Position numbers and translations under genes: made by a program
From: Nephrocerus scutellatus
Lineage: Eukaryota > Arthropoda > Insecta > Diptera > Pipunculidae
NCBI GenBank assembly: GCA_947095585.1
Contig: OX352763.1
Location: forward strand, 47,521,481 to 47,585,480
Length of the DNA stretch: 64,000 bases
Direction of reading: 5' to 3'
The notes under the pieces: model-generated
The model's database searches: none
Seen by the model: only the letters and a program-made list of their open reading frames with translations
Told to the model about the DNA's origin: nothing
Shown here: positions 47,441 through 57,537 of the stretch, one piece after another
How positions within the stretch are numbered: the first letter of the stretch is position 1
Layout: every line of letters starts with the position of its first letter

Positions 47441-47655
47441 AAAACAACCCATTAAAATTAAAATTTTTCGTGTAAATTCTTTAATCGGGGATACACAATG
47501 TGCAGTTTGAATAAAATTGGGTAAAGATTTTTAAAATTTTTGTAAGGGAGCCCCACGACCGCAGGGCCCGACCACTTCCAAATTTGTACAGAAAGTGTTG
47601 TGGATCGGAGATATACATGTGTATAAAATATGAAAGAAAATCGGAATCGGGCATC
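47441..47655 (-). mobile_element. DINE-like fragment abutting the previous copy
   Basis: Tail ACAACCCATTAAAATTAAAA and about one and a half core units, ending near 47655. It lies within a few bases of the preceding head. Confidence 0.7.
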
Positions 47656-48071
47656 TTTTTTACGCCCAGTCTTGTAGCGTTGCAAAGTTTTTACGAGTCG
47701 AGATTCCGTAGTAAAATAATTGGAGATCCAACTTTAAGTAAAAGACGATGTAGTGGCAATGCAGAAGAATCAAGTGAGTTTAGAAACTCTTTTAGATAAT
47801 TAAATTCCTCATCACCATCTACTACGGTATCGATACACTTACATTCAATGACTACGCCTATTTAACATGGCAAGTATTTGATTGTTTGTTTTGTGGGTGT
47901 CTCACGAAAACTAAATAATCGACACTAATATCGGTCAGCCAACCCCCTCAGTTATCGACCCCATCCTCCTAGAGCAGTTTTACCATCAACATTCAAGTCA
48001 GCAGCCCTTCCCCCACCATCAGTTATGGACCCAAACCCCCTAGAGCTGTCTTACCATCACCATTCAACTCA
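47656..48071. other. Non-coding sequence
   Basis: No gene recognised. A short pair of related segments (CCCCCTCAGTTATCGACCCC and CCCACCATCAGTTATGGACC) lies at 47944-48060. Confidence 0.4.
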
Positions 48072-48506
48072 ACGAATTTGAAATTTGAAGAACTTTGGGC
48101 TAATTTTTTAAAATTTATATGGGCACCCCTCGGTCCTCAGGCCCATTCGCTCAAAAAATGTCCAAAATGTTTTGTCCATCGGAGATACACATCTGTATAA
48201 AATTTTAAGAAAATTGGGTTAATTTTTATTTTAAATTTGTATGAGACCCCGGGGCCCTGCGTCTGTAATTTTTACGAAATGTGTTGTCCATCGTGTATAA
48301 AAGTTAAAGAAAATCGGTTTAATTTTTAATAAATATATATGGGCACCCCCCCGGCCCAACATTTTAATAGAACGTGTTGTCATCGGAAATACACATGTGT
48401 GCAAACTTTCAATGAAATCAGGCTTTGGGAAGTGGGTTAAAAATTGATCACAAGATTCTACCCATCAGCCAGCCAGCCATCCACGAGCACGCGAAGTTAA
48501 TACAGG
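48072..48506 (-). mobile_element. DINE-like element without tail
   Basis: About three core units in reverse orientation, then CCAGCCAGCCATCCACGAGC and ACGCGAAGTTAATACAGG. The last bases of the head are replaced by ACAGGGTGTATCC, the start of a different sequence. Confidence 0.7.
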
Positions 48507-49084
48507 GTGTATCCGTTAAGGTGGCAAATACTTAAAAGGATGATTCCTTGGTTAATTTCATGAAAAAAATCGTTTAAGAGGGGGGGTCTATTTCATCCCC
48601 CTGCGGTGTACGTAGCGTATTAATGCGAAGAGATGTACTTTTGACGTTACATCACTTCACACCCTATAACTCTTGAACACTTCTAGCTACAAGGTCACTG
48701 CTGATCTATTTTGGAAAATAATTAAATTTTTCTTTTTCAAAATTCTTAAAACCAATACCGATACAAACGTCGTCAAAGTCAGAAAAAAGAAATTTTTTTA
48801 ATTTTATTTATTTTCAAACGCGATTATTTAAAAAAATGCTCTCGAATAATTTTTTTTTTGACAAATGCAGTATTAAAGCCTTTTCAATTTTTTACAAATC
48901 CACCTCACAATGTTTCTAGATTCGGTCAACAGGAGCAGGGTTAAAATTGAAAGTTGGTAAAATGAAAGCAAACGTACTTTTGACTTACATGACTTTCATA
49001 TAACTACAACTCTTGAACGCTTTTAGCTACAAGGCCACTGTTGGTTTCTCTCCAAAAGGGTCCATCGTATGTACCGTCTTGAAT
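48507..49084. other. Non-coding sequence with a direct repeat
   Basis: GTACTTTTGACGTTACATCA to CTAGCTACAAGGTCACTG (about 48641-48700) recurs in diverged form at about 48973-49040 (GTACTTTTGACTTACATGAC to AGCTACAAGGCCACTG). It begins with ACAGGGTGTATCC next to the DINE-like head. Probably part of an unclassified DNA element. Confidence 0.45.
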
Positions 49085-49377
49085 AAAATAGGGCAAATTA
49101 TATATCTACACAAGTGTATAAAATTTGAAGGAAATCGGGTTAATTTTTTTAAAAAATTTGTCTGGTGCCCCACGACCCCGGGGCCCGGTTTCTCGGCCCT
49201 GACGCACGAGGGGCCTCAAAATTTATTAGAAAGTGTTGTCTCCGAAGATACACATGTGTACAAAATTTCAATAAAATCGGGCTTTGGGAAGTGGGTTAAA
49301 AATTGATATCAAGATTCCACGACAGACAGACCGACCGACAGACGTGCCACGGGCAAGCGAAGTTAATATAGAGAATA
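49085..49377 (-). mobile_element. DINE-like fragment with GACAGACC-type head
   Basis: About two core units and a head in which the tetranucleotide run is GACAGACAGACCGACCGACA instead of (GCCA)n, followed by GGGCAAGCGAAGTTAATATA. Confidence 0.75.
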
Positions 49378-49466
49378 ATATAGATATATTTTAAAAATTA
49401 CTCAATCTACGCATCGTTATCTTATTTTCTTAAGCCTAAACGTTTACAAAGTAAAATGTGGTTTTT

Positions 49467-50358
49467 AAATTCTCTATATTAACTTCACTTGCCCGTGGGT
49501 CGTCGGTCGGTCGTCTGTCGTGGATTCTTGCGATCAATTTTTAACCCACTTCCCATGGCCCGATTTTATTGAAATTTTGCACACATGTGTATTTCCGGAG
49601 ACAACACTTTCTATTAAATTTTGAGGCCCCTCGGGCTGCGGGGTCGGGGGGCTCCCAAACAAAAAATTTAAAAAATTTACCCGATTTTCTTCAAATTTTA
49701 CACACATGTGTATACCCAATAAACAATACTTTTTCGAAAATTTGGTAGTGATCGGGTCCCGGGTTCGGCCGCAAGGCCCTTATACATTTTTTAAATATCT
49801 GTACTGGCATCAGATATTCGTCGCCCTTTATGGACTTTGTGCGGTGTGTGCTGCGCAGTCGGCTGCGCTGCATGGTTTTGTTGGTGGTGGAGAGAGAGAG
49901 AGAAATCTTAGCGCACGCACAAATGAACCCAGCAAATGAAACGAGACATACATGTTTTATGCTTACTTCAACTTACATTTTTATTATATACTGAATTGTA
50001 TTTTTATTGATGTCGTTTTTTTTGTTGTCGATATCAACTTACAGATAGAACAACAAGTTTTCACAATATTCTGTCATTTGGCGTTTTCATAAATTAGTTC
50101 AGAGCAGTCAAAGAGTTCTCAAGATAAATGTTCGTGTTTCTTATTTGCTCAGAGTATGAGCGTGCTCTAAGTGCTCAGAATAAAATGATCTGAGCTTTTT
50201 CAATTTTAACATCTGATGTCAAATGTTTGTTTCGATGATTTTCTCCTACAATAAAATACAATAAAAAAAATGGCCCAGGATCGAGGGGCTCCCATATCAA
50301 TTTCTGCGATTAGAGAATTTAAATGAAAAATTTTAATTTTTATGGGTTGTTTTTTTTC
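49467..50358 (+). mobile_element. DINE-like element with (GTCG)n head and divergent interior
   Basis: The head is AAATTCTCTATATTAACTTC, ACTTGCCCGTG and GGTCGTCGGTCGGTCGTCTG. Two core units follow, then a module (GCGCAGTCGGCTGCGCTGC, GAGAGAGAGAGAG near 49889). Between about 49950 and 50270 the sequence is unlike any other copy and may be an insertion. The tail CGATTAGAGAATTTAAATGA ends at about 50358. Confidence 0.65.
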
Positions 50359-50587
50359 AGTCAATCTCAGCTCTTAACTGAATGACATATCGCTTATGAA
50401 TGAAAGACCTACATTTAACGTTGCACACTATTAGGCTTCTAAGATAAATAAGTCTTAACAATGAATTACAACTAAATATACATACACGGGTCTGGTACTC
50501 AGTCGCATAGCAGAACACATTAGCTCGTGTGTCTATAGTAGTGGAAAGTTTTTGAAAGGAACTCGTATATCTCGGCTTCTACCAGTC

Positions 50588-50750
50588 AGAATTTTTCATG
50601 TAAATTCTCTAATAACCAAAAGTATACTTAATTCCACTATAAGTACTGAAATATAAAAACGAATACGAAGCCCGAACCCCATTCGTAAAGCAAGCAGCGC
50701 TGCCCACAGCGCACAGCGCACACAGAACACAGTCATGATAGTATGATCTG
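50588..50750 (-). mobile_element. DINE-like tail plus module fragment
   Basis: Reverse-orientation tail (CATGTAAATTCTCTAATAAC) followed by AAAAGTATACTTAATTCCAC and the module GCAAGCAGCGCTGCCCACAG, matching 28450-28625. Confidence 0.7.
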
Positions 50751-50770
50751 ATGGATTCCATGACATTTAC

Positions 50771-50880
50771 TCGAAGAACATTTTTTAGAAAAACTTTTTC
50801 TCGAAAAACATTTCCTCAATAACATTTTCTCGAAAAACATTTGCTAGAACGTCATTTTCCGCGCGAGTTTTTTGAAGAAT
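50771..50880. repeat. Subrepeated terminal region of the MULE-like element
   Basis: Four to five imperfect units of about 20-30 bases around CATTTTCTCGAAAAA. They lie just beyond the 3' end of the MULE-like coding relic and probably form its terminal inverted repeat; the partner end is not present. Confidence 0.6.
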
Positions 50881-50987
50881 TTTTTGGTTATTAATTTTAC
50901 CAGACAATGATTTTTAAATATTAATTAAATGTTATTTTTTTTAATTTTTTTAGATTTTTTATTATATATTTTATTTTTTTGTGTTAC

Positions 50988-52313
50988 TTATAATACAGTA
51001 TTGTATGCAATTGCAGCTAAATAATCGGTGATTTCCATAATTGAATATTTCTCAGCAACATTTTTGATTCTTTCATTTAAATCCCGATATTTTTTGTGTT
51101 TTGGAGGCATTGGAGTTCCAGCAAGAATTTTTTCGAGAACAATTAAATTTTTTGATTGTTTTAGTTGAAGTTTTTCAAAAAAAATCAACAGATGGATGTT
51201 CACAACCAACTAACCGGGAAAATCCATTATGATTTCATTTTTTGATTGTTTTAGTGGAGTTTTTCAAAACAAAAATCAACAGATGGATGTTCACAACCAA
51301 CTAACCGGGAAAATCCATTAGGATTCAACGCAGTTATGACCTTAGCCTATGGGGCCTTCAACGCAGTTATTTGTTCGAGCGGAATCTTCTAGTGTTGCAG
51401 TATATACATTTCACGATTCAATACAATGCATTTTTAGACCGCACATCAAATCTGCCGATATAATTACCCTCAAAAAAATCCAATATTTCATTAGCTTCTT
51501 CTGGGTAACATTGATTTCAGTTAAAGATTGAAAAGCGTTATTAACATCAGCTGGCGGTACAAATGCAACGGATAAAATCATACGAATTTGATGAGCGTAC
51601 GCTGCATCCTGGTCATGTTGAGCTTTTAAGCCCACCTGACATATTTTACGATATAAACTCTGGCCTAAATGAATGAGTATCTGGAAAGGATACGGAAACT
51701 GCGTTTATAATAGCTTGTTCAAAATACGACATTAAATGCAGTTGTTGCAAATTAACATTTAGCAATTTTAACTGTCCGAATGAGCTTTTGTATGATTCAG
51801 TTAATTTGTTCGAAATTAAGACATACACTAATGGTAAAGATTGTTTTTCCTTTATCCCATCTATGGTAAAAAGTTGATTAAAAATTAACGGTACTGTTTT
51901 AAAAGTACCGTCAACGAACCACATGTCAGATTGCGCCAAAAGAGGAGATTTCGTTGGATTGAGAATATCAAAATTCGTGTTTCGGTAGGCCCTGAATCGT
52001 ACAGCAAAATGGAACACACTAAAGAGTAACAATAAAATTTTCTTGCATAATTAAATCAATTAACGTTTTCGGAATAACAGAATTTCCTTGTCTTTGCCTG
52101 TGAATTGTGCGCTGCATGGACGGAATAGACGGCATATGGACTCTTACTAGATTATTAATGGCAACAGTAGATTCAGCAATAATATGTTGTGTATTAAATT
52201 TTTGTAGATAGTGCTCTCTTTTTAATTTCAGTAAGGGTTTCTCTAACACCAACATTTGCTGCATTGCCGGCATGATTATGCTCTCCAACTTTCTTTATAA
52301 TATTGTTACAAAA
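50988..52313 (-). pseudogene. MULE (Phantom-like) transposase relic
   Basis: From 52313 downward the minus strand reads EHNHAGN (end of a FLYWCH/WRKY-like zinc finger), NLVRVHMPSIPSMQRTIHRQ (about 52110-52150), then SDMWFVDGTFKTVPLIFNQL (first catalytic aspartate, about 51880-51930), SLPLVYVLISNKLTESY, a second-motif equivalent LMSYFEQAIINAVSVSFPDT in which the usual aspartate before FEQA is tyrosine, a stop, then QVGLKAQHDQDAAYAHQIRM (about 51580-51640), and after shifts the C-terminal MPPKHKKYRDLNERIKNVAE (about 51060-51110). A 91-bp duplication lies inside. The order and motifs fit MULE transposases. It is disrupted and truncated at the N-terminus by the LTR-like sequence. Confidence 0.8.
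51148..51330. repeat. Tandem duplication of about 91 bp inside the MULE relic
   Basis: TTTTTTGATTGTTTTAGT to AACTAACCGGGAAAATCCAT occurs twice in succession, with only a few differences. It is a late local duplication of the C-terminal coding part. Confidence 0.9.
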
Positions 52314-53027
52314 TTCAGGCTTTCGAGTTCGTTAAGGATTTTGCAAATAAAACACAACACAAGTTTATTAATTTACAAATAACAATTTTATTAATCAATT
52401 AGTAAAATTAACACAAGTTCACAATTTTATACTGGAAAAATTTTAAATGCACACAAAAACACTTAAAATACTTGAACTTTACAATATTTCTGCAAGCAAT
52501 AGCTTTTCAACTGCACTGGTTAAATTCCAAACAAATAATGAATTTGTCTGCAGCGAACGCCAGCTTTTATACTCATTTAAAAGCTTCCAGAAACTTCCAA
52601 TCTTATAGACAGAAATATCGAGAAAAGACCAGAAAATTTTAGCCTTATTCTCTAACAACTAACGTTGCTTATATGTAATGAGTCATCTTCTAAAAATAGA
52701 CTACATGTTCAATCATGTTCTTTCACAAAAAGCGGGCAAACCGCACAAACCGGTTTGATAATTTCTCTGCAGCGAACGCTACCTTTTATACTCATTTAAA
52801 AGCTTCCAGAAACTTCCAATCTTATAGACAGAAATATCGAGAAAAGACCAGAAAATTGTAGCCTTATTCCCTAACAACTAACGTTGCTTATATGTAATGA
52901 GTCATCTTCTAAAAATAGACTACATGTTCAATCATGTTCTTTTACAAAAAAAGCGGGCAAACCGCACAAACCGGTTTGAGAACATTTTTGATCAGTACAT
53001 AATGATTCAAACTTGCAGGCGGTTACA
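52314..53027 (-). mobile_element. LTR-like sequence (solo LTR candidate) with duplicated promoter
   Basis: On the minus strand it starts TGTAACCGCC and ends TTTTGTAACA, the TG...CA pattern of LTRs. It contains TATA-like GAGTATAAAAGCTGGC followed by TTCGCTGCAG, and AATAAA signals further on. A 219-bp segment (52547-52985) occurs twice, duplicating the TATA region. No gag or pol lies beside it. Flanking 4-6 bases do not match, so it is not a simple solo LTR, and its left end cuts the MULE relic. Confidence 0.5.
52547..52985. repeat. Tandem duplication, period 219 bp
   Basis: CTGCAGCGAACGCCAGCTTT at 52548 recurs as CTGCAGCGAACGCTACCTTT at 52767. The units share about 210 bases up to AACCGCACAAACCGGTTTGA with a handful of differences. 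Confidence 0.95.
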
Positions 53028-53194
53028 TTTCAAATTTCAAATAATCTAAAGTCTTACAGCCTAAAGGTAAGCTACATAAAAGTGCTTATTTTTAGTATGC
53101 AGTATTAACATTAGGATTTATTTTAGGATTTGATTCTATTATATCAGCTACTAACTACTGTTCGTAACATTACCTCAATTCTATTCGCCCTAAG

Positions 53195-54590
53195 GTCCGT
53201 CCTAAGGTTGTAAATAAAAGTACCAGATTATCTTCAAATTTTATACGCATGTGTATCTCTTTTGTAAAAATTTGGAAGTGATCAGGATAAGGGGGCTTGT
53301 TTTATTAAATTCTCTATATTAACTTCGCGTGTCCGTGGCTGGCTGGCTGGCGGACCGGCACACCAAAGGCACCCATACAAATTTTATAAAAACAAGCACC
53401 TGATTTTCTTTAAATTGTATACGCATGTGTATCTAAAATTGACAAAACTTTTTGTAAAAATTTGGAAAAAATTTTCTAAAAAAAGTACCCGATGTTCTTC
53501 AAATTTTATGTGCTTGTGCAAATCCAATGAACAACACTTTCCCGTGGCACGGATGTCGTCCGGCAGTCTTTCGTGGAATCATACTATCAATTTTTAACCC
53601 ACTTCCCAAAGCCGATTTTACTGAAATTTTGCGCGAATGTGTCGGGGGGCTCCCATACAAATATTTTACAAAATTGACTCGATTTTCTTCAAATTTTATA
53701 GGCATGTGTATTTCCGATGGACAATACGTGGGGCCCCATAAATTTTTTTTGTAAAAAATTAACCTGGTTTTCTAAAATTTTAATACACATGTGTATCTCC
53801 GATGGACAACACTTTTTGTAAAAATTTTGAAGCGATGGACAAAACTTTATGTAGAGTTTTTGGAGTGAACAGGCCCGAGGGCTGCTCATTTAAATTTTTT
53901 TAAAATTAGCTAGATTTTCTTCAAATTTTAAACACATGTGTATCACTGATGGACAAAACTTTTAGCAAATTTGTTGGAGTGATCGGGTCCTGAGACCCGT
54001 GTGGTGTGCATGTAAATTTTTTAAAAATGACCCCGATTTTCTTGAAGTTTTAGCACATACCCATCTCCCATTAGAGAATTTACATGAAAAATGGGTTTTA
54101 TGGGTTGTTTTTTCATAAAAACTTGGGAGTGATCGGCCCCGGGGTTGGGGGGCACACATACAAATTTTATAAAAACAAGAACCAGAATTTCTTTAAATTT
54201 TATACCCATGTGTATTACCAATTGACAAAACTTTTTGTAAAAATTTGATAGTGATCGACCGGGGATAGGACAAAAAAGTATCCGATTTTCTTCCAATTTT
54301 ATACGCATGTGTATGTCCGATGAACAACACTTTTTACAAAAATTTTGGATTTATCGGGCCATGGTGTGGAAAGGACCCATACAAAATTTTAAAAAATATA
54401 CCAGATTTTCTTCAAATTTTATACACATGTGGAAACACTATTTATAAAAATTTTTGAGTGACCGGAATAGGGAGCTCCTAAACCATTTTTATAAAAAATT
54501 TACACGATTATATTCTAACTTTGCGCATTGTGTATCCCCCGATTAGAGAATTTACACGAAAATTTTTAATTTTTATGGGTTATTTTATTT
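53195..54590 (+). mobile_element. DINE-like composite
   Basis: A headless core fragment (53195-53290) precedes a full head at 53307 (AAATTCTCTATATTAACTTC, GCGTGTCCGTGGCTGG). The core includes unusual units, a tail at about 54066-54109 (ATTAGAGAATTTACATGA), then more core and a second tail at about 54541-54590. Two copies appear merged. Confidence 0.7.
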
Positions 54591-54656
54591 ATGGGCTGTG
54601 TTTTTAGACATGAAATTATATAGACAAAATAACAAAATTAAATCTGAATGGTATAA

Positions 54657-54955
54657 TAAAACAACCCAAAAAAATTAAACTTTTTCGTGTATATTCTAAA
54701 ATTGATACACTATGTGCAAAGTTTGAATAAAATCGGGTAACATTTAAAAAACTAATTTGGGAGCCCCTGATCACTCCAAAAAATTTTACAAAAAGTGTTT
54801 CCATCGGAGATACACATGTGTATACAATTTTAAGAAAATCGAGTACTTTTTTTATAAATTTTGTATGGGTGCCCCTCGACTCTGGGGCCCGATTACTTCC
54901 GAATTTTTACAAAAAGTGTTGTCCATTGGATATACACATGCTATAAAGTTTGAAG
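54657..54955 (-). mobile_element. DINE-like fragment, cut by RTE-like fragment
   Basis: Tail ACAACCCAAAAAAATTAAAC and two core units up to GATATACACATGCTATAAAG, where unrelated sequence leading to the RTE-like piece begins. Confidence 0.7.
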
Positions 54956-55011
54956 CATGGAACCAGATTTACGCGCACGGTTTCTTAAAGCCAAAAAAAC
55001 CTACTATAGTT

Positions 55012-55412
55012 TGTCAAATCCAGGAATTTAACCATAACATCCAAGCTGCAGGTATATAAGACAATGGTCATACCAGTACTTACATATGGATCCGAGACTT
55101 GGCTGCTTAGGAAAAAGCATTCTAACCTCTTAGCCGCGTTAGAGAGAAAAGTCTTACGGAGAATTGTTGGCCCCGTACGTGAGGAAGGACGATTCCGGAG
55201 AGTTTATAATGATGAGGTCTACGAGCATTACCGCGATGTCGACATCGTGAAGAAAATTAAGCTCGTTAGGCTCCGGTGGGCAGGATACTTAGCTCGCATG
55301 AGCGAAGAGGATCCTGCTTGGAAAGTCCTTTGCGGTAGGAATTATGGAACACGCTCAGCGAGGCCGGCCAAACCTACGCTGGAAGGAAGGCGTAGACCAG
55401 GACGCCCAGAGT
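55012..55412 (+). pseudogene. RTE-like RT C-terminal fragment
   Basis: It matches 26406-26800 of the RTE-like element closely, starting at the same TCAAATCCAGGAA block. The frame from 55064 reads VIPVLTYGSETWLLRKKHSN, RKVLRRIVGPVREEGRFRRV, YEHYRDVDIVKKIKLVRLRW and ARMSEEDPAWKVLCGRNYGT before diverging near 55350-55410. No palm is present, so it is a dead 5'-truncated copy. The 3' end of the open frame (to 55603) reads into unrelated sequence and the mariner end. Confidence 0.82.
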
Positions 55413-55559
55413 TTTTAAGAAACTCATCTTTAGTTAATTTGCATTGCATCGATGGGTTCATTAAAAATATAGTTTCATATAACATTTCACCAAAGTACAC
55501 TAGTTCTTCTTCATATCTAGTATATTTTACTTCGACTTATAAAATGACCGTTCCTTATA

Positions 55560-56864
55560 ACGGGTGTTTTTTTAAGAGGTTGCCGATTTTTTTTTTTGAA
55601 TAAAACACATATAAAATTATGAAATGACCAAAATTTTTTTTTATTTGGTAGATAATTTTTTGGCATTTAACATTTAAACACAATTTCTGGCATATGGCTA
55701 CCACGACTATTTTTCACAAATGTCATTCTGGAGGTCCAATTTTCCAGCACTTTTTCAAGCATTTGAGGGCGTATGTCAGCAATGACACGTTGAATATTGG
55801 TTTTCAAAGCGTCAATCGATTGAGGTTTATCCACATAAACCAATGACTTCACGTATCCCCACAAAAAGTAATCGAGTGGCGTCAAATCGCACGAACGCGG
55901 AGGCCAATTCACCGGACCATTTCTCGAAATAATGTTGTCGTTGAAAGTTTCTTTCAATAAGTCGATTGTTTCACGTGCTGTATGGCAAGTGGCACCATCT
56001 TGTTGAAACCACATTTCATCCATATCCATATCTTCAAGATTTGACAACAAAAACTCATTTAACATGGTTCTGTATCGATTTCCATTCACGGTAACGCGTC
56101 GTCCTTCCTCATTTTTAAAGAAATATGGACCGATGATCCCACCAGCCCATAGACCGCACCAAACAGTACATTTATCAGGATGCATTGGTAATTCTTGAAC
56201 GGCGTGTGGATTATCTTTGCTCCAAATGCGACAATTTTGTTTGTTGACGTATCCATTTAACAAAAAATGCGCCTCATCACTGAAGAGAATTTTACGGTAA
56301 AAAAATGGATCTTCGTTCAATTGATTTAACGACCAATCACTGAATTCACGGCGCAAACGATGGTCGTGTGGCTTTAATTCTTGCACCAATTGAATTTTGT
56401 ATGGCACCAAACCCAAATCTTTACGTAAAATTTTCCATAAAGTCGATGGACAAAGTCCAATTTGCTGAGCACGACGACGAATCGATAAATTGTCGTTTTC
56501 TTCGACACTGGCCTCAACGACAGCAATATTTTCTTCTGTACGAACTCTTCTCATTCTTGTCGGTGGCTTGGCATCCAAAAGAGTGAATGTAGACCGAAAT
56601 TTGGTAATTACGTTCTTTATGGTGGTCTCTGACGGACGAATATGTGCACCATAAAATTCACGAAGTGCTCTATAAACATTTTTAATTGAACACTGATTTT
56701 GAAAATAAATTTCCACGATTTGAAAACGTTGTTCTGGAGTTAACCTATTCATAATGATTTGCCAAACAATACTGAGTAGAAATGCCACTTTGAGCTGTCA
56801 AAACAACTGTCATAAAATAAAACGACATCTATCGGAAAAACAAACCTCCTAAAAAAACACCCTT
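55560..56864 (-). mobile_element. Complete rosa-type mariner element, copy 2
   Basis: 1305 bp between TA at 55558-55559 and TA at 56865-56866, with ends ACGGGTGTTTTTTTAAGAGG (left, plus strand) and AAGGGTGTTTTTTTAGGAGG (right, minus strand). It is nearly identical to 31970-33273 and has one intact transposase frame. Confidence 0.92.
55667..56752 (-). CDS. Mariner rosa-family (DD41D) transposase, intact, copy 2
   Basis: 361 residues from the ATG at 56752, chosen as for copy 1 (MNRLTPEQRF). It has the same domain order and catalytic aspartates (D159, D252, D294). Compared with copy 1 it differs at only four residues (counting from this start: 38 Asn/Ile, 130 Gly/Asp, 148 His/Asp, 318 Glu/Lys), none at a catalytic position. 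With both ends and the whole frame intact in two copies about 24 kb apart in opposite orientation, recent movement is likely. Whether either is active is not shown by sequence. Confidence 0.92.
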   Translation of the reverse strand: MNRLTPEQRFQIVEIYFQNQCSIKNVYRALREFYGAHIRPSETTIKNVITKFRSTFTLLDAKPPTRMRRVRTEENIAVVEASVEENDNLSIRRRAQQIGLCPSTLWKILRKDLGLVPYKIQLVQELKPHDHRLRREFSDWSLNQLNEDPFFYRKILFSDEAHFLLNGYVNKQNCRIWSKDNPHAVQELPMHPDKCTVWCGLWAGGIIGPYFFKNEEGRRVTVNGNRYRTMLNEFLLSNLEDMDMDEMWFQQDGATCHTARETIDLLKETFNDNIISRNGPVNWPPRSCDLTPLDYFLWGYVKSLVYVDKPQSIDALKTNIQRVIADIRPQMLEKVLENWTSRMTFVKNSRGSHMPEIVFKC

Positions 56865-56866
56865 TA

Positions 56867-57431
56867 ATATCTTCATTAAAGTATTATTGACAATAAGTAG
56901 CAAACAGCAAAGATCCTAACCAAATTATCAAGTACAAATAATTCGAAAATTAATTTGATGGAGTTCGAAGAGATCGAGCGGCCAAATGTGGCCGCCCGAT
57001 GAAAATCGAATTGCCTCAAATGAATGCATGGGGTTGCGACATCTGTTTATTATATTATCTGTCCTTAAAACGTACTTTTCACAGAGGTGAGTTGATTTAA
57101 CTTCAAATTGTAAAGCATTCTTTTAGGGAAAAACTTTTTACGTCTTATAAAATCCGATTGGCGACGATTTATGGTACATTATGATATCTGTTACAAAATA
57201 AAATGTTGCAAAATAAAACAAACGCTGGTTCTTTGGACGCTCCTACACATTAGTTATAAAGCACCTACGTATACTTTAAAAACTATAAAAATACAAGTTC
57301 ACAGTTTATTCTTTCTTAAGTCCATTTATAGTGAAACATCGTCAACACGTCTAAAGGAGTTTGCAGTATATTATAATGAGGAAGTATAACAAAGGACGTG
57401 AGAAGTAAATGGTTCAAAGTACTGAATGAAT
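56867..57431. other. Non-coding stretch
   Basis: No gene. At 57085-57180 it resembles 43365-43440 (third member of that dispersed repeat). Confidence 0.45.
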
Positions 57432-57537
57432 TAAAAAACAACCCATAAAAATTAAAATTTTTTCATATAAATTCACTAATATGAGATGCGTTTAAAATTT
57501 GAATAAAATCGGGCTAGTTTTTAAAAAATCGGGTGAA
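57432..57537 (-). mobile_element. DINE-like tail fragment
   Basis: AACAACCCATAAAAATTAAA, TATAAATTCACTAATATGAG and a partial core unit. Confidence 0.65.

Noticed and set aside
55412..55603. Extension of the RTE frame to 55603
   Set aside because: After about 55410 the frame reads into unrelated sequence and the terminal repeat of the mariner.
56368..56586. Plus-strand 72-codon frame inside the second mariner (and its twin at 32248-32466)
   Set aside because: It is antisense to the transposase and conserved only because the two mariners are almost identical.
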